Origin: an uncultured Acetatifactor sp.
GTDB lineage: Bacteria; Bacillota; Clostridia; Lachnospirales; Lachnospiraceae
Reading direction: 5' to 3'
NCBI GenBank assembly: GCA_949840885.1
Contig: CATKYJ010000016.1
Location: 29,575 to 93,574, forward strand
Length of the DNA: 64,000 bases
Shown here piece by piece: positions 47,300-55,373 of this stretch; the first letter of the stretch is position 1; each line of letters starts with the position of its first letter. Position numbers and translations under genes: made by a program. The notes under the pieces were generated by a model that saw only the letters and a list, made by a program, of their open reading frames with translations, made no database searches and was not told where the DNA came from.

Positions 47300-47460
47300 T
47301 GGGCTGGCGAAATGTGAAATGGTCGGTACACCAGGGCGGGATGCAGGAAATACCACATCCTGTCAGGAGAATCAATAGCAGTATTTGGGAAAACAGAAAT
47401 AGCGGAGAATATTGTGCAGGCAGGGAAAGCCGCACTGCAAAATGAATGGAGGAAAAAAGA

Positions 47461-47739
47461 ATGGCACAGGAAGCATTAGGAATGGTGGAGACAAGAGGTC
47501 TGGTAGCTGCAATCGAGGCGGCTGACGCAATGTGCAAGGCTGCAAACGTAAGCCTGGTGGGCACGGAGAAGATCGGTTCCGGACTGGTGACGGTGATGGT
47601 GCGCGGAGACGTAGGAGCCGTGAAGTCTTCCGTGGAGGCCGGCGCATCCAGCGCGTCCAAGCTTGGCGAGCTGGTGGCTACCCATGTGATTCCCAGGCCC
47701 CACACGGATGTTGAGATGATTCTTCCCAAGGCGAAATAG
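47461..47739 (+). CDS. BMC-H shell protein, PduA/PduJ-like (second copy)
   Basis: [65 protein letters not shown]. Confidence 0.95.
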   Translation: MAQEALGMVETRGLVAAIEAADAMCKAANVSLVGTEKIGSGLVTVMVRGDVGAVKSSVEAGASSASKLGELVATHVIPRPHTDVEMILPKAK

Positions 47740-47839
47740 GAATGCCCATGGAGGCTGCGGCATATGCCGGCGGCTTCGGGGTGACCTGCGTTTCAGCGGG
47801 AGAGGCTTACAGCGTTTCCCGTAGACATTGGAGGAGAAC

Positions 47840-48484
47840 ATGGAACAACAGACTGTCGAAATGATCACCCAGATGGTGCTCCAGACCATAAACCGTATGG
47901 AGGAAAAAAGCAATGGCTACCAGGTGCCTGTGGGCGTGTCTGCAAGGCATATCCACCTGACGCAGGAGCATGTGGAGACCCTGTTCGGCCAGGGCTACCG
48001 TCTGACCAAGAAGAAAGACCTGATGGGCGGCCAGTACGCCTGCAACGAGACCGTGACCGTGGTGGGATTAAAACTGCGTGCCATTGAGAACGTACGGGTC
48101 TTAGGACCAGTCAGGAAAGCTTCCCAATTGGAGATATCCGCAACGGACGCCATGAAGCTGGGCGTGGCTGCGCCCATCCGGGAATCCGGTAATGTGGCGG
48201 GCAGCGCTCCCATAGCCGTGGTGGGCCCCAAGGGCGTCATCTATCTGGAGGAGGGCTGCATCATCGCTATGAGGCATATCCATATGTCGCCGGCCGATGC
48301 CATGGCGGCGGGAGTGGCGGATGGCGACATTGTATCCGTGAAAGCAGACAATGAGCGCGGAACCGTATTTAATCAGGTGAAAATCCGTGTAAACGACAGC
48401 TTTACGCTGGAGATGCACATCGACACGGACGAAGCCAATGCCAGCAAGATCAAGACTGGAGACAAGGTAACCATCATAAAGTGA
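47840..48484 (+). CDS. pduL: Phosphate propanoyltransferase PduL
   Basis: EP-like MEQQTVEMITQMVLQTINRM; VPVGVSARHIHLTQEHVETLFG...IAMRHIHMSPADA. Confidence 0.93.
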   Translation: MEQQTVEMITQMVLQTINRMEEKSNGYQVPVGVSARHIHLTQEHVETLFGQGYRLTKKKDLMGGQYACNETVTVVGLKLRAIENVRVLGPVRKASQLEISATDAMKLGVAAPIRESGNVAGSAPIAVVGPKGVIYLEEGCIIAMRHIHMSPADAMAAGVADGDIVSVKADNERGTVFNQVKIRVNDSFTLEMHIDTDEANASKIKTGDKVTIIK

Positions 48485-48592
48485 TGGAAACAGCTGCCTT
48501 AAATTACGAAGCAGCTGTCCTGGGCGGATGGAGGAGCGACAGGGCGCAGCATGCCCTGCCTCCCTTTCGCCCGCCAAAAGGAGATACATACC

Positions 48593-48838
48593 ATGATTGT
48601 AGGCAAAGTGGTAGGGAGCATCGTCTCCACCCGAAAGAGCGAGAACCTGGTAGGGAATAAATTCATGATTATTGAGCCGCTTCAGGAGATGGCCTCCGGG
48701 GCAGCCCGGTTCGTTGCTATAGACAATATCGGTGCCGGCATTGGCGAGACTGTGCTGGTGGCCACCGGAAGCGCAGCCCGGGTGGGCATGGAGAACGCGC
48801 CGGTGGACGCGGCCATTGTGGGAATCGTGGACGAATAG
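48593..48838 (+). CDS. BMC pentamer vertex protein, EutN/PduN/CcmL-like
   Basis: MIVGKVVGSIVSTRKSENLVGNKFMIIEP...AIDNIGAGIGETVLVATGSAARV...VDAAIVGIVD. Confidence 0.93.
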   Translation: MIVGKVVGSIVSTRKSENLVGNKFMIIEPLQEMASGAARFVAIDNIGAGIGETVLVATGSAARVGMENAPVDAAIVGIVDE

Positions 48839-48846
48839 GGACGGTA

Positions 48847-50247
48847 ATGTCCATAGAAGAGAGGCGTTTCATGGAAATGCAGGCTTTGAGACAGATTTTG
48901 CAGGTAAACGGCGTTGTGGGCGCAGGAGGCGCCGGCTTTCCCACCTACGCAAAGCTGGATGAGAGGGCGGAGATCATCCTTTTGAACTGCGCCGAATGCG
49001 AGCCGCTCTTAAAGCTTCACAGACAGCTTTTGGAGCAGCGGGCGGAAGAAATCCTGGAGACCTTTGACGGCATAGCCCGGACTGTTGGGGCGAAAGAGGC
49101 CGTCATTGGCATAAAAAGAGAATACAAGGCTGCCGTTAAGGCGGCTGGGCGATATATAGACGCATATCCGAACATGCGGATACAGCTTTTGGACAGCGCA
49201 TACCCCATGGGGGACGAGGTGGTGCTCATCTACGAGGCCACCGGCAGAGTCATCCGGCCCGGCGGGCTTCCCATAGAGGAGGGGGTGGCTGTCTTTAATG
49301 TGGAGACGGTATACAATGTATACCGGGCCCTGAAGCAAAGCACCCCGGTCATTGACAAGCTGGTGAGCGTGGTGGGCGAGGTGGAGCATCCTGTCACGGT
49401 GCGAGTGCCCATCGGCGCATCTATCGGAGACGTGGTAAGCTATGCCGGGGAAATCAAGGTGAAAGATCCCGCCTATCTGGTGGGCGGCCCCATGATGGGA
49501 AATCTGGCCACAGAGGACGACGTGGTGACTAAGACCACCAATGCCGTCATCGTGCTGGACAAAAGCCACAATCTGATACGGCGCAAAGACAGAAACGCGG
49601 CCATTGACTTAAAGAGGGCGGCCTCCTCCTGCTGTCAGTGCGAGACCTGCACCAGCCTGTGCCCGCGCCATGCCCTGGGGCACCCAATCGAGCCTCATAA
49701 ATTCATGCGCAGCGCGGCCAACAAGGACTTTCAGGACACCAACGTGTTCTTAAATACATTTTTCTGCAGTTCCTGCGGGCTTTGCGAGAATTTCTCCTGT
49801 CCCCAGGGGCTCTCGCCCAGGAGCCTGATTGCTGACTACAAGCTGGGATTGCGAAAGGCCGGGGTGAAAGCCCCCGCGGGCGTGGAGCCCGTTCCCGTGA
49901 GCAAGAGCAGGGAATACCGCAAGGTTCCGGAGGAACGGCTGGAGGCAAGGCTGGGCCTGTCCAAATACAATGTGGACGCCCCTCTGCAGCGGGACGATTA
50001 CTGGAAAGAAAAGCAGGAAATCCACAGAGTAAAGATCCTCTTAAGTCAGCATATCGGGGCTCCTGCCGTACCCGCGGTGGAAAAGGGGACGATTGTGACT
50101 TGCGGCCAGTGCATCGCGAAGCCGGCGGAGGGACTCAGCGTAGGGATCCATGCCTCTCTGGACGGCGTGGTGCGGGAAGTGACGGACAGATATATCGTTA
50201 TCGCCAAGAGCAGCGGCAAAGGAGATTCCTGGGAAGAAAGCAGATAG
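48847..50247 (+). CDS. PduS-like RnfC-family electron transfer flavoprotein with 2x[4Fe-4S]
   Basis: GVVGAGGAGFPTYAKLDERAEIILLNCAECEPLL...CCQCETCTSLCPRHALGHPIEPH...CSSCGLCENFSCPQGL. Confidence 0.92.
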   Translation: MSIEERRFMEMQALRQILQVNGVVGAGGAGFPTYAKLDERAEIILLNCAECEPLLKLHRQLLEQRAEEILETFDGIARTVGAKEAVIGIKREYKAAVKAAGRYIDAYPNMRIQLLDSAYPMGDEVVLIYEATGRVIRPGGLPIEEGVAVFNVETVYNVYRALKQSTPVIDKLVSVVGEVEHPVTVRVPIGASIGDVVSYAGEIKVKDPAYLVGGPMMGNLATEDDVVTKTTNAVIVLDKSHNLIRRKDRNAAIDLKRAASSCCQCETCTSLCPRHALGHPIEPHKFMRSAANKDFQDTNVFLNTFFCSSCGLCENFSCPQGLSPRSLIADYKLGLRKAGVKAPAGVEPVPVSKSREYRKVPEERLEARLGLSKYNVDAPLQRDDYWKEKQEIHRVKILLSQHIGAPAVPAVEKGTIVTCGQCIAKPAEGLSVGIHASLDGVVREVTDRYIVIAKSSGKGDSWEESR

Positions 50248-50354
50248 CCGGGAGTTGGCGTCTAATGTGTTCTGCTCCTATTTCTAAATAAGATACATAT
50301 GTCGTCCTACTCCGATTCTGACAAGGGATGACCACAGAAAGGCAGGTAATACCC

Positions 50355-50903
50355 ATGGGCAAGGCATTGGGAATGATAGAGTTCAAGACAGTCTCCACAG
50401 GCGTGACGGCGGCGGACGCCATGGTAAAGACCGCAGCCGTGGAGCTGGTGGAGGCGCAGACCGTATGCCCCGGAAAATACATCGCCCTGATCACAGGGGA
50501 TCTGAGTGCGGTGGACGCGGCTGTGGATGCAGCAAAAGTGCAGTACGGCGAGCAGCTCATCGACAGCTTCGTGCTGGGTAACCCCCACGAGGGAATCTTC
50601 CCCGCCATCTACGGAACCACCCATGTGGAGCACATCAGTTCCCTGGGAATTTTGGAGACCTTTGACGCCGCGGCCATTATCGTGGCGGCGGATGTGGCAG
50701 CCAAGACCGCGGAGGTGGAACTCATCGAGCTGCGCATCGCAAAGGGTATGTGCGGCAAGTCCTATGTGTTCCTCTGCGGGGAGGTGTCCGCCGTGGAGGC
50801 TGCTATCTCCAGGGCCAAGGAGGCTGTGGCCGAAAGCGGCATGTATCTGGACTCCGCGGTCATCGCCCACCCGGATCCGCAAATTTGTAAGTCTATTTTG
50901 TAA
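50355..50903 (+). CDS. Tandem BMC-domain shell protein (BMC-T), PduT-like
   Basis: Two BMC repeats: ALGMIEFKTVSTGVTAADAMVKTAAVELVEAQTVCPGKYIALITGD... and SLGILETFDAAAIIVAADVAAKTAEVELIELRIAKGMCGKSYVFLCGE. Confidence 0.92.
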   Translation: MGKALGMIEFKTVSTGVTAADAMVKTAAVELVEAQTVCPGKYIALITGDLSAVDAAVDAAKVQYGEQLIDSFVLGNPHEGIFPAIYGTTHVEHISSLGILETFDAAAIIVAADVAAKTAEVELIELRIAKGMCGKSYVFLCGEVSAVEAAISRAKEAVAESGMYLDSAVIAHPDPQICKSIL

Positions 50904-51031
50904 TAGGACAAGTGATTTTTCCTTTATTCCCGCGAGCAATGAGTCAAGTGGGCATGCTTGCATGCACATTTGACGAATGCCGCGAGGGTCAAATACCCCG
51001 CTGCTCCGCAGCGTTGCAAGATTGATACCCC

Positions 51032-51060
51032 GTTGCTTGCAGCGGGGTCTTTGATTTTAG
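51032..51060 (+). terminator. Terminator-like hairpin after the BMC operon
   Basis: ACCCCGTTGC TT GCAGCGGGGT followed by CTTTGATTTT; another hairpin CGCTGC/GCAGCG just upstream. Confidence 0.55.
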
Positions 51061-51158
51061 CCGGAGGACGCTGCCCTTGCCAGGGCCAGAGGCGAGAAGA
51101 CGAGAGGAGCTTTCAGGAGTTCCTGGAGAAGCATGGCATCTATGAGAGAGATGGATAG
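51060..51158 (+). pseudogene. Decayed C-terminus of an AP2-domain protein related to the gene at 60854
   Basis: Codons for EDAALARARGEK and (after a frame change) FQEFLEKHGIYERDG* match EDAVRARAKGEK...FQEFLEIHDVPGKQK*; TAGGGAGCCG after the stop shared with 61337-. Confidence 0.6.
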
Positions 51159-51264
51159 GGAGCCGCACTGTCTTCGGGGAATGCTGGCCCGGGAGCCCTG
51201 AATACTAAAAATGCCAGTTCTGTAAACGAACTGGCATTTTTTAGTGCAGATGGCATATGCCCTG

Positions 51265-52239
51265 TTATTGGTCAATAAGATATTCTTCGTATAACTTATT
51301 TCGGTACAGCTTATCCTGTGTGGCCCTGACCACGTCCTGCGGCCGCTTATCTTCCATCAACCGCGCAATCAGTTGGGAAAGCCTGTCTTCGCCCTGTTCA
51401 ATGCCTTCCTTTAAACCTTCCTTTAAACCTTCTCTTAAGCCTTCTCTTTTTATTGTCTTTGCCTCATATTCCAAAATTTTTCCACCCATAACCGTTTTCA
51501 CTCCTTCCTTGACAGAATTGTATTTTACAGCGATATGTTCCAATACTTTATTCGACATGTCAATAATGGTACATCTTGTATATTCGCTGATGGCTCCATG
51601 ATGCAAGAGTTCTTCCAGCTTATTGTTAATCTGCCGGTAGTCTTCCTGCAATGTCCTCAGTTTCGCTATATCTTTCTCATATTCCTCAAAACGTGCTTCA
51701 TGGGAAAAGATGTGGAAAGGGATCAAAAGCAGGAGGTTTTTCCAAAAAATCTCTTCCAGGGTGTATTGCTGGGATTTCATTACCCGGATATCAAATTCCA
51801 CGGTTCCGCCTGGTGATACCATCCTGATTTTCAGCGTATTAGGTGTTGATGTAGTATGCCTTAGAAATAACACGGCGGAATGCGGCAGTGTCACTGTAAG
51901 GACATTTCCCTTGATTTCTCCTTCATCCAGGGCGATTTGGGTGTCGTATTCAAAAAATCGGACCAGCATACTGTTGTCAGCAGTGCTCTGGCATTCCAAA
52001 TGATATTTTTTTGTTTCTTTTCCTTCTATCTTAAAACTGGTATCAGTAATCCGTTCAGCTTCATTTCCGCCCTGCTGGTTCAGGAAATGTTCATTTGGTG
52101 AGAAGATGATTCTTTCCTGCCCTGAATAATGTTCCCCGAACACTTCGTTTATAACAGGGATAATCAGAGAACTGCAGTCATTTAGCAGGGTACGGAACAC
52201 ATCATCATAAGGTGTACTTGTTATTCTTACACTTTCCAT
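51265..52239 (-). CDS. Rpn-family PD-(D/E)XK nuclease / putative transposase
   Basis: YDDVFRTLLNDCSSLIIPVINEVFGEHYSGQE...EAERITDTSFKIEGKETKKYHLECQST; C-terminal REGLREGLKEGLKEGIEQGE repeats. Confidence 0.88.
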   Translation of the reverse strand: MESVRITSTPYDDVFRTLLNDCSSLIIPVINEVFGEHYSGQERIIFSPNEHFLNQQGGNEAERITDTSFKIEGKETKKYHLECQSTADNSMLVRFFEYDTQIALDEGEIKGNVLTVTLPHSAVLFLRHTTSTPNTLKIRMVSPGGTVEFDIRVMKSQQYTLEEIFWKNLLLLIPFHIFSHEARFEEYEKDIAKLRTLQEDYRQINNKLEELLHHGAISEYTRCTIIDMSNKVLEHIAVKYNSVKEGVKTVMGGKILEYEAKTIKREGLREGLKEGLKEGIEQGEDRLSQLIARLMEDKRPQDVVRATQDKLYRNKLYEEYLIDQ

Positions 52240-52416
52240 TGTTATCCTCCTTTATTCTATTTTATCACATTGTATATATTTACTCAATCTCAAAAGCAGA
52301 ATCATCATATCCGTCATCATATCCGGATAAAATCTCGAAATAAAAGAAATACATGAGCACATATGGTGTATAATACGGTAAAAACCTGAGAACCCCATAC
52401 AAAGGAGAAGAGAAAG

Positions 52417-53427
52417 ATGATGTACAGGCTTACCAAAGAGGCAGTGGCAGGATACCAGAGGCACATGGAGCGGGAGGAGTACGCCCCGGAGACAGTAAAG
52501 AAGTACTTGCGGGACATCCGCGCGTTCGCCGCATGGGCCGTGGGAGCAGAGGGCAGCGGGGGGAAAGCGGCCGGTGAGGGCACCGCCGATGGCGGCAGAT
52601 CCGGCAGGCCCATGGACGGAACAGTCGGTGAACGCGCCGATGGTCCCGCAGACGGAGCCGATGGCTGCAGCGCCGGGCCAAGAGGCAGCGGGGCTTCAGA
52701 GCCCCGGGAGGGCATAGCGGTGGAAAGGGGGACGGCAGCGGCATGGAAAGGGTACCTGGTGTCCGGAGGATATGCGCCCGTCACGGTCAATGCTATGCTC
52801 TCGTCCCTCAACAGCCTTTTCCGGTACCTGGGCTGGGAGGAGTGCCGTGTGAGGTTCCTGAAAGTCCAGCGAAAGACGTTCCGCGACCAGGGGAGAGAGC
52901 TAAGCCGTGCGGAGTACAGACGGTTGCTGGGAGCCGCGGGGGAGGCGGGGGACGTCAGGCTGTCGTTGCTGCTGGAGACTATGTGCGCCACCGGGATCCG
53001 CGTGTCCGAGGTGAGGTACGTCACCATGGAGGCCCTGGCGCGCAGGAGAGCGGACATCTCCCTGAAAGGAAAGGTGCGTACCATCCTTATCCCAGGGAAG
53101 CTGTGCAGGAAGCTTAAGGACTATGCCAGGAGGCAGGGCATTACGTCGGGGGAGATATTCATCACCAGGAGCGGGAGGGGGATGTCCAGGCGGCAGATCT
53201 GGCAGGAGATGAAGAAACTGTGCAAAAGGGCACAGGTGAGTCCCGGCAAGGTCTTCCCCCACAACCTGCGCCATCTCTTCGCCAAGGTCTTCCACAAGGC
53301 CTGCGGGGACATCGTAAAGCTTGCGGATGTGCTGGGACACAGCAGCATAGATACCACCAGAATCTATCTGATTTCAACCGGGGAGGTGCATGAGCGGCGG
53401 ATGGAAAGACTGGGACTGATCAGCTGA
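52417..53427 (+). CDS. Tyrosine recombinase (XerC/D-like) with low-complexity insertion in the N-terminal core-binding domain
   Basis: GIRVSEVRYV, KGKVRTILIP, HNLRHLFAK, LGHSSIDTTRIYL: complete R-K-HxxR-H-Y set. Confidence 0.9.
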   Translation: MMYRLTKEAVAGYQRHMEREEYAPETVKKYLRDIRAFAAWAVGAEGSGGKAAGEGTADGGRSGRPMDGTVGERADGPADGADGCSAGPRGSGASEPREGIAVERGTAAAWKGYLVSGGYAPVTVNAMLSSLNSLFRYLGWEECRVRFLKVQRKTFRDQGRELSRAEYRRLLGAAGEAGDVRLSLLLETMCATGIRVSEVRYVTMEALARRRADISLKGKVRTILIPGKLCRKLKDYARRQGITSGEIFITRSGRGMSRRQIWQEMKKLCKRAQVSPGKVFPHNLRHLFAKVFHKACGDIVKLADVLGHSSIDTTRIYLISTGEVHERRMERLGLIS

Positions 53428-53451
53428 CAGTGGACAGAATCGCCATTTCGT
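53426..53451. repeat. 26-bp recombinase-adjacent repeat, copy 1
   Basis: GACAGTGGACAGAATCGCCATTTCGT; 23/26 identical to 53753-53778. Confidence 0.75.
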
Positions 53452-53663
53452 GACTATATTCGCCCACGAGAAGACAGACTTCTCTCGATTACGGTTCCAG
53501 TATAACACGGCGGGGGGCGCTTTTCAAGTATATTTTATGACGACGGCCTCTAAAAAGTGACGAAAATAACGGCATATTATCATCAGAAAGGCGCAAAAAG
53601 GAAACACCATGCGGATTTTCCATGGCGCTTTTTCATAGTGTGCTCCTGACGGCAGGGTCCGGG

Positions 53664-53693
53664 GGTGCGGATACTTCCGCACCTCCTTTTTTT
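53664..53693 (+). terminator. Rho-independent terminator between the recombinase genes
   Basis: GGTGCGGA TACT TCCGCACC TCCTTTTTTT. Confidence 0.8.
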
Positions 53694-53752
53694 GTGCGGG
53701 AAAGGGGCATATGCGTTTTTCCGGGTGGCCATGGAGGCTTTCCGGGGGGAGG

Positions 53753-53778
53753 GACAGTGGACAAAATGGCGATTTCGT
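53753..53778. repeat. 26-bp recombinase-adjacent repeat, copy 2 (core flipped)
   Basis: GACAGTGGACAAAATGGCGATTTCGT; core AATGGCGATT is the reverse complement of AATCGCCATT in copy 1. Confidence 0.75.
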
Positions 53779-53863
53779 TGTGTCAGTCCCCTTGCTCTGA
53801 AAGTCTGATCAGACCAGGGGTGGAGACGTAGGGAAGCCATGGTTTTAGAAAGGAGGGGCAGGG

Positions 53864-54814
53864 ATGGATATCCTGGGACAGGGAACGGAGGAGCTGACGC
53901 CGGAACTCATGGAGGGGTTCCTGACTGACCTCCTGGACAGGGGACGCAGCCAGGTGTCGGTAAAGGCGTACCGGAATGCGCTGACGGCGCTCTACACCAG
54001 CCTGCCGGAGGGGAAGCGGGTCACGGCCGCCACAGGGAGCCGGTGGCGCGGCATTCTGGAGGGAGGCGGAGCCTGCCCGCGGACGGTTAGCGCAAGGATG
54101 TCCGTCTGGAACAGCCTCGTCAGGTACTTAGGGCATCGGGACTGGCAGGTGGAGGGGCTCAACTCCTCGGGAGGGGATATCCAGCCGGAACTGACCCGGA
54201 AAGAGTATCTGCGTCTGCTGTCGGCGGCAAAACAGCTAGGGCAGGAGAGGACGTACCTCCTGATCAAGGCGCTGGGCGGGGTGGGGCTTAGGCTCCAGGA
54301 CCTCCCCGGACTCACAGCCGAGGCCGTCCGCGAGGGGATTGTGCGGATTGGAGGGACGTGCAGTGAGAAAACGGCACAGTTGAGGGGCATATGCAGTGAG
54401 GGAGCGGCACAGCCGAGGGGCATATGCAGTGAGAAAGCGGCACAGCCGAGGGACATATGCAGTGAGGGAGCGGTATACCCCGGAAATTCCGGCAGTGAGC
54501 GGGTGCGTATCATCCACCTGCCCGCTGTGCTCCAGAGGGAACTGAGCGGGTACATACAGCGGCGCGGTATCCGCAGCGGCCCCGTCTTCGTGACATCCGG
54601 GGGCAGACCCCTGGACCGGTCCAACATAGGCCGGTGCATCAGGCAGGTAGGCCAGGCCGCCCGGGTGGCGGAGGAAAAGGCCAGTCCGAGATGCCTGTGG
54701 AAAATGTACCAGTCCACCCAAAAGGGGATTCGGGACAACGTGTCCCTGCTCATCGAGCAGGCCTACGAGCGCCAGCTGGAGAGAGAACAGATGGCGGTGG
54801 GCTGGGAGGAGTAG
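53864..54814 (+). CDS. Degenerate tyrosine recombinase-like protein with internal 11-aa repeats
   Basis: N-terminal SAM-like domain and GLRLQDLPGLTAEAV retained; HxLRH is replaced by SPRCL and the C-terminal LGH..Y motif is absent. Confidence 0.75.
   Translation: MDILGQGTEELTPELMEGFLTDLLDRGRSQVSVKAYRNALTALYTSLPEGKRVTAATGSRWRGILEGGGACPRTVSARMSVWNSLVRYLGHRDWQVEGLNSSGGDIQPELTRKEYLRLLSAAKQLGQERTYLLIKALGGVGLRLQDLPGLTAEAVREGIVRIGGTCSEKTAQLRGICSEGAAQPRGICSEKAAQPRDICSEGAVYPGNSGSERVRIIHLPAVLQRELSGYIQRRGIRSGPVFVTSGGRPLDRSNIGRCIRQVGQAARVAEEKASPRCLWKMYQSTQKGIRDNVSLLIEQAYERQLEREQMAVGWEE
54359..54480. repeat. 33-bp in-frame tandem repeat (about 3.7 units) inside the degenerate recombinase gene
   Basis: TGCAGTGAGAAAACGGCACAGTTGAGGGGCATA and three further copies/partials. 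Confidence 0.9.
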
Positions 54815-54978
54815 GAGAAGCCTAAGTACACCGGAGCTGAAGACTTCGGTAAAGTTGTGATCAGGGAGGGGAGGACATGAGGGGGACGATCTTGGCGGGG
54901 AAAGCCCCGCCGGGCCAGAAAGCCCTGCAGTTACAGCCATCGCGGACGGCAGGGCGGAAGAGGAGGCGGTGGGAAATG

Positions 54979-55120
54979 GGCAAACCGTTGGAAATGGCGG
55001 GACGCAAAGCCACAGGGACTAAGGCGCTTTATCAGATGCGGCAGTTTCGGTATCGTTGCTTTACTGACAGGTACCCTTGCTGCAGGCCTCTGGCAGAAAC
55101 AGCTATGTCAGCCTGGCCGC
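54979..55120 (+). promoter_or_regulatory. c-di-GMP-I (GEMM-I) riboswitch-like aptamer A
   Basis: GGCAAACCGTTGGAAATGGCGGGACGCAAAGCCACAGGGACTAAGG ... GTCAGCCTGGCCG. Confidence 0.8.
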
Positions 55121-55131
55121 TAATTATAAAA

Positions 55132-55226
55132 GGCAAACCGCGGGAAACGGCGGGACGCAAAACAAGGGGCCTAAAGCGTGCGCCTGGACACGCGTCACAG
55201 CGCAGGCCACGGCAGCCCGGTCACTG
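55132..55226 (+). promoter_or_regulatory. c-di-GMP-I (GEMM-I) riboswitch-like aptamer B (variant core)
   Basis: GGCAAACCGCGGGAAACGGCGGGACGCAAAACAAGGGGCCTAAAG ... GGCAGCCCGGTCA. Confidence 0.72.
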
Positions 55227-55236
55227 ATTATAATTA

Positions 55237-55330
55237 GCAAACCGTTAGAAATGGCGGGACGCAAAGCTATGGGGGCTAAGGTGTTGGAAGTTCGTTGGAC
55301 AATGCTATGCCAGCCCGGCCGCCGGATACT
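55237..55330 (+). promoter_or_regulatory. c-di-GMP-I (GEMM-I) riboswitch-like aptamer C
   Basis: GCAAACCGTTAGAAATGGCGGGACGCAAAGCTATGGGGGCTAAGG ... GCCAGCCCGGCCG. Confidence 0.8.
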
Positions 55331-55373
55331 TTGCATCCGATTGATTCTTTTTTGCAAAGAAAGGAATGAAACT

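Noticed and set aside
50940-51055. CRISPR-like or repeated palindromes after pduT
   Set aside because: Repeats (CCGCGAG, ACCCCGYTGC) are few and hairpin-forming; a terminator/REP-like explanation is enough. No CRISPR array seen anywhere in the window.
54894-54911. GGCGGGG-AAAG-CCCCGCC hairpin as terminator of int2
   Set aside because: Perfect stem but no T-run follows; function not assignable.
55077-55373. N-terminal extension of the giant ORF in the track
   Set aside because: Overlaps the GEMM-like aptamers; the signal peptide and SD support ATG 55374.
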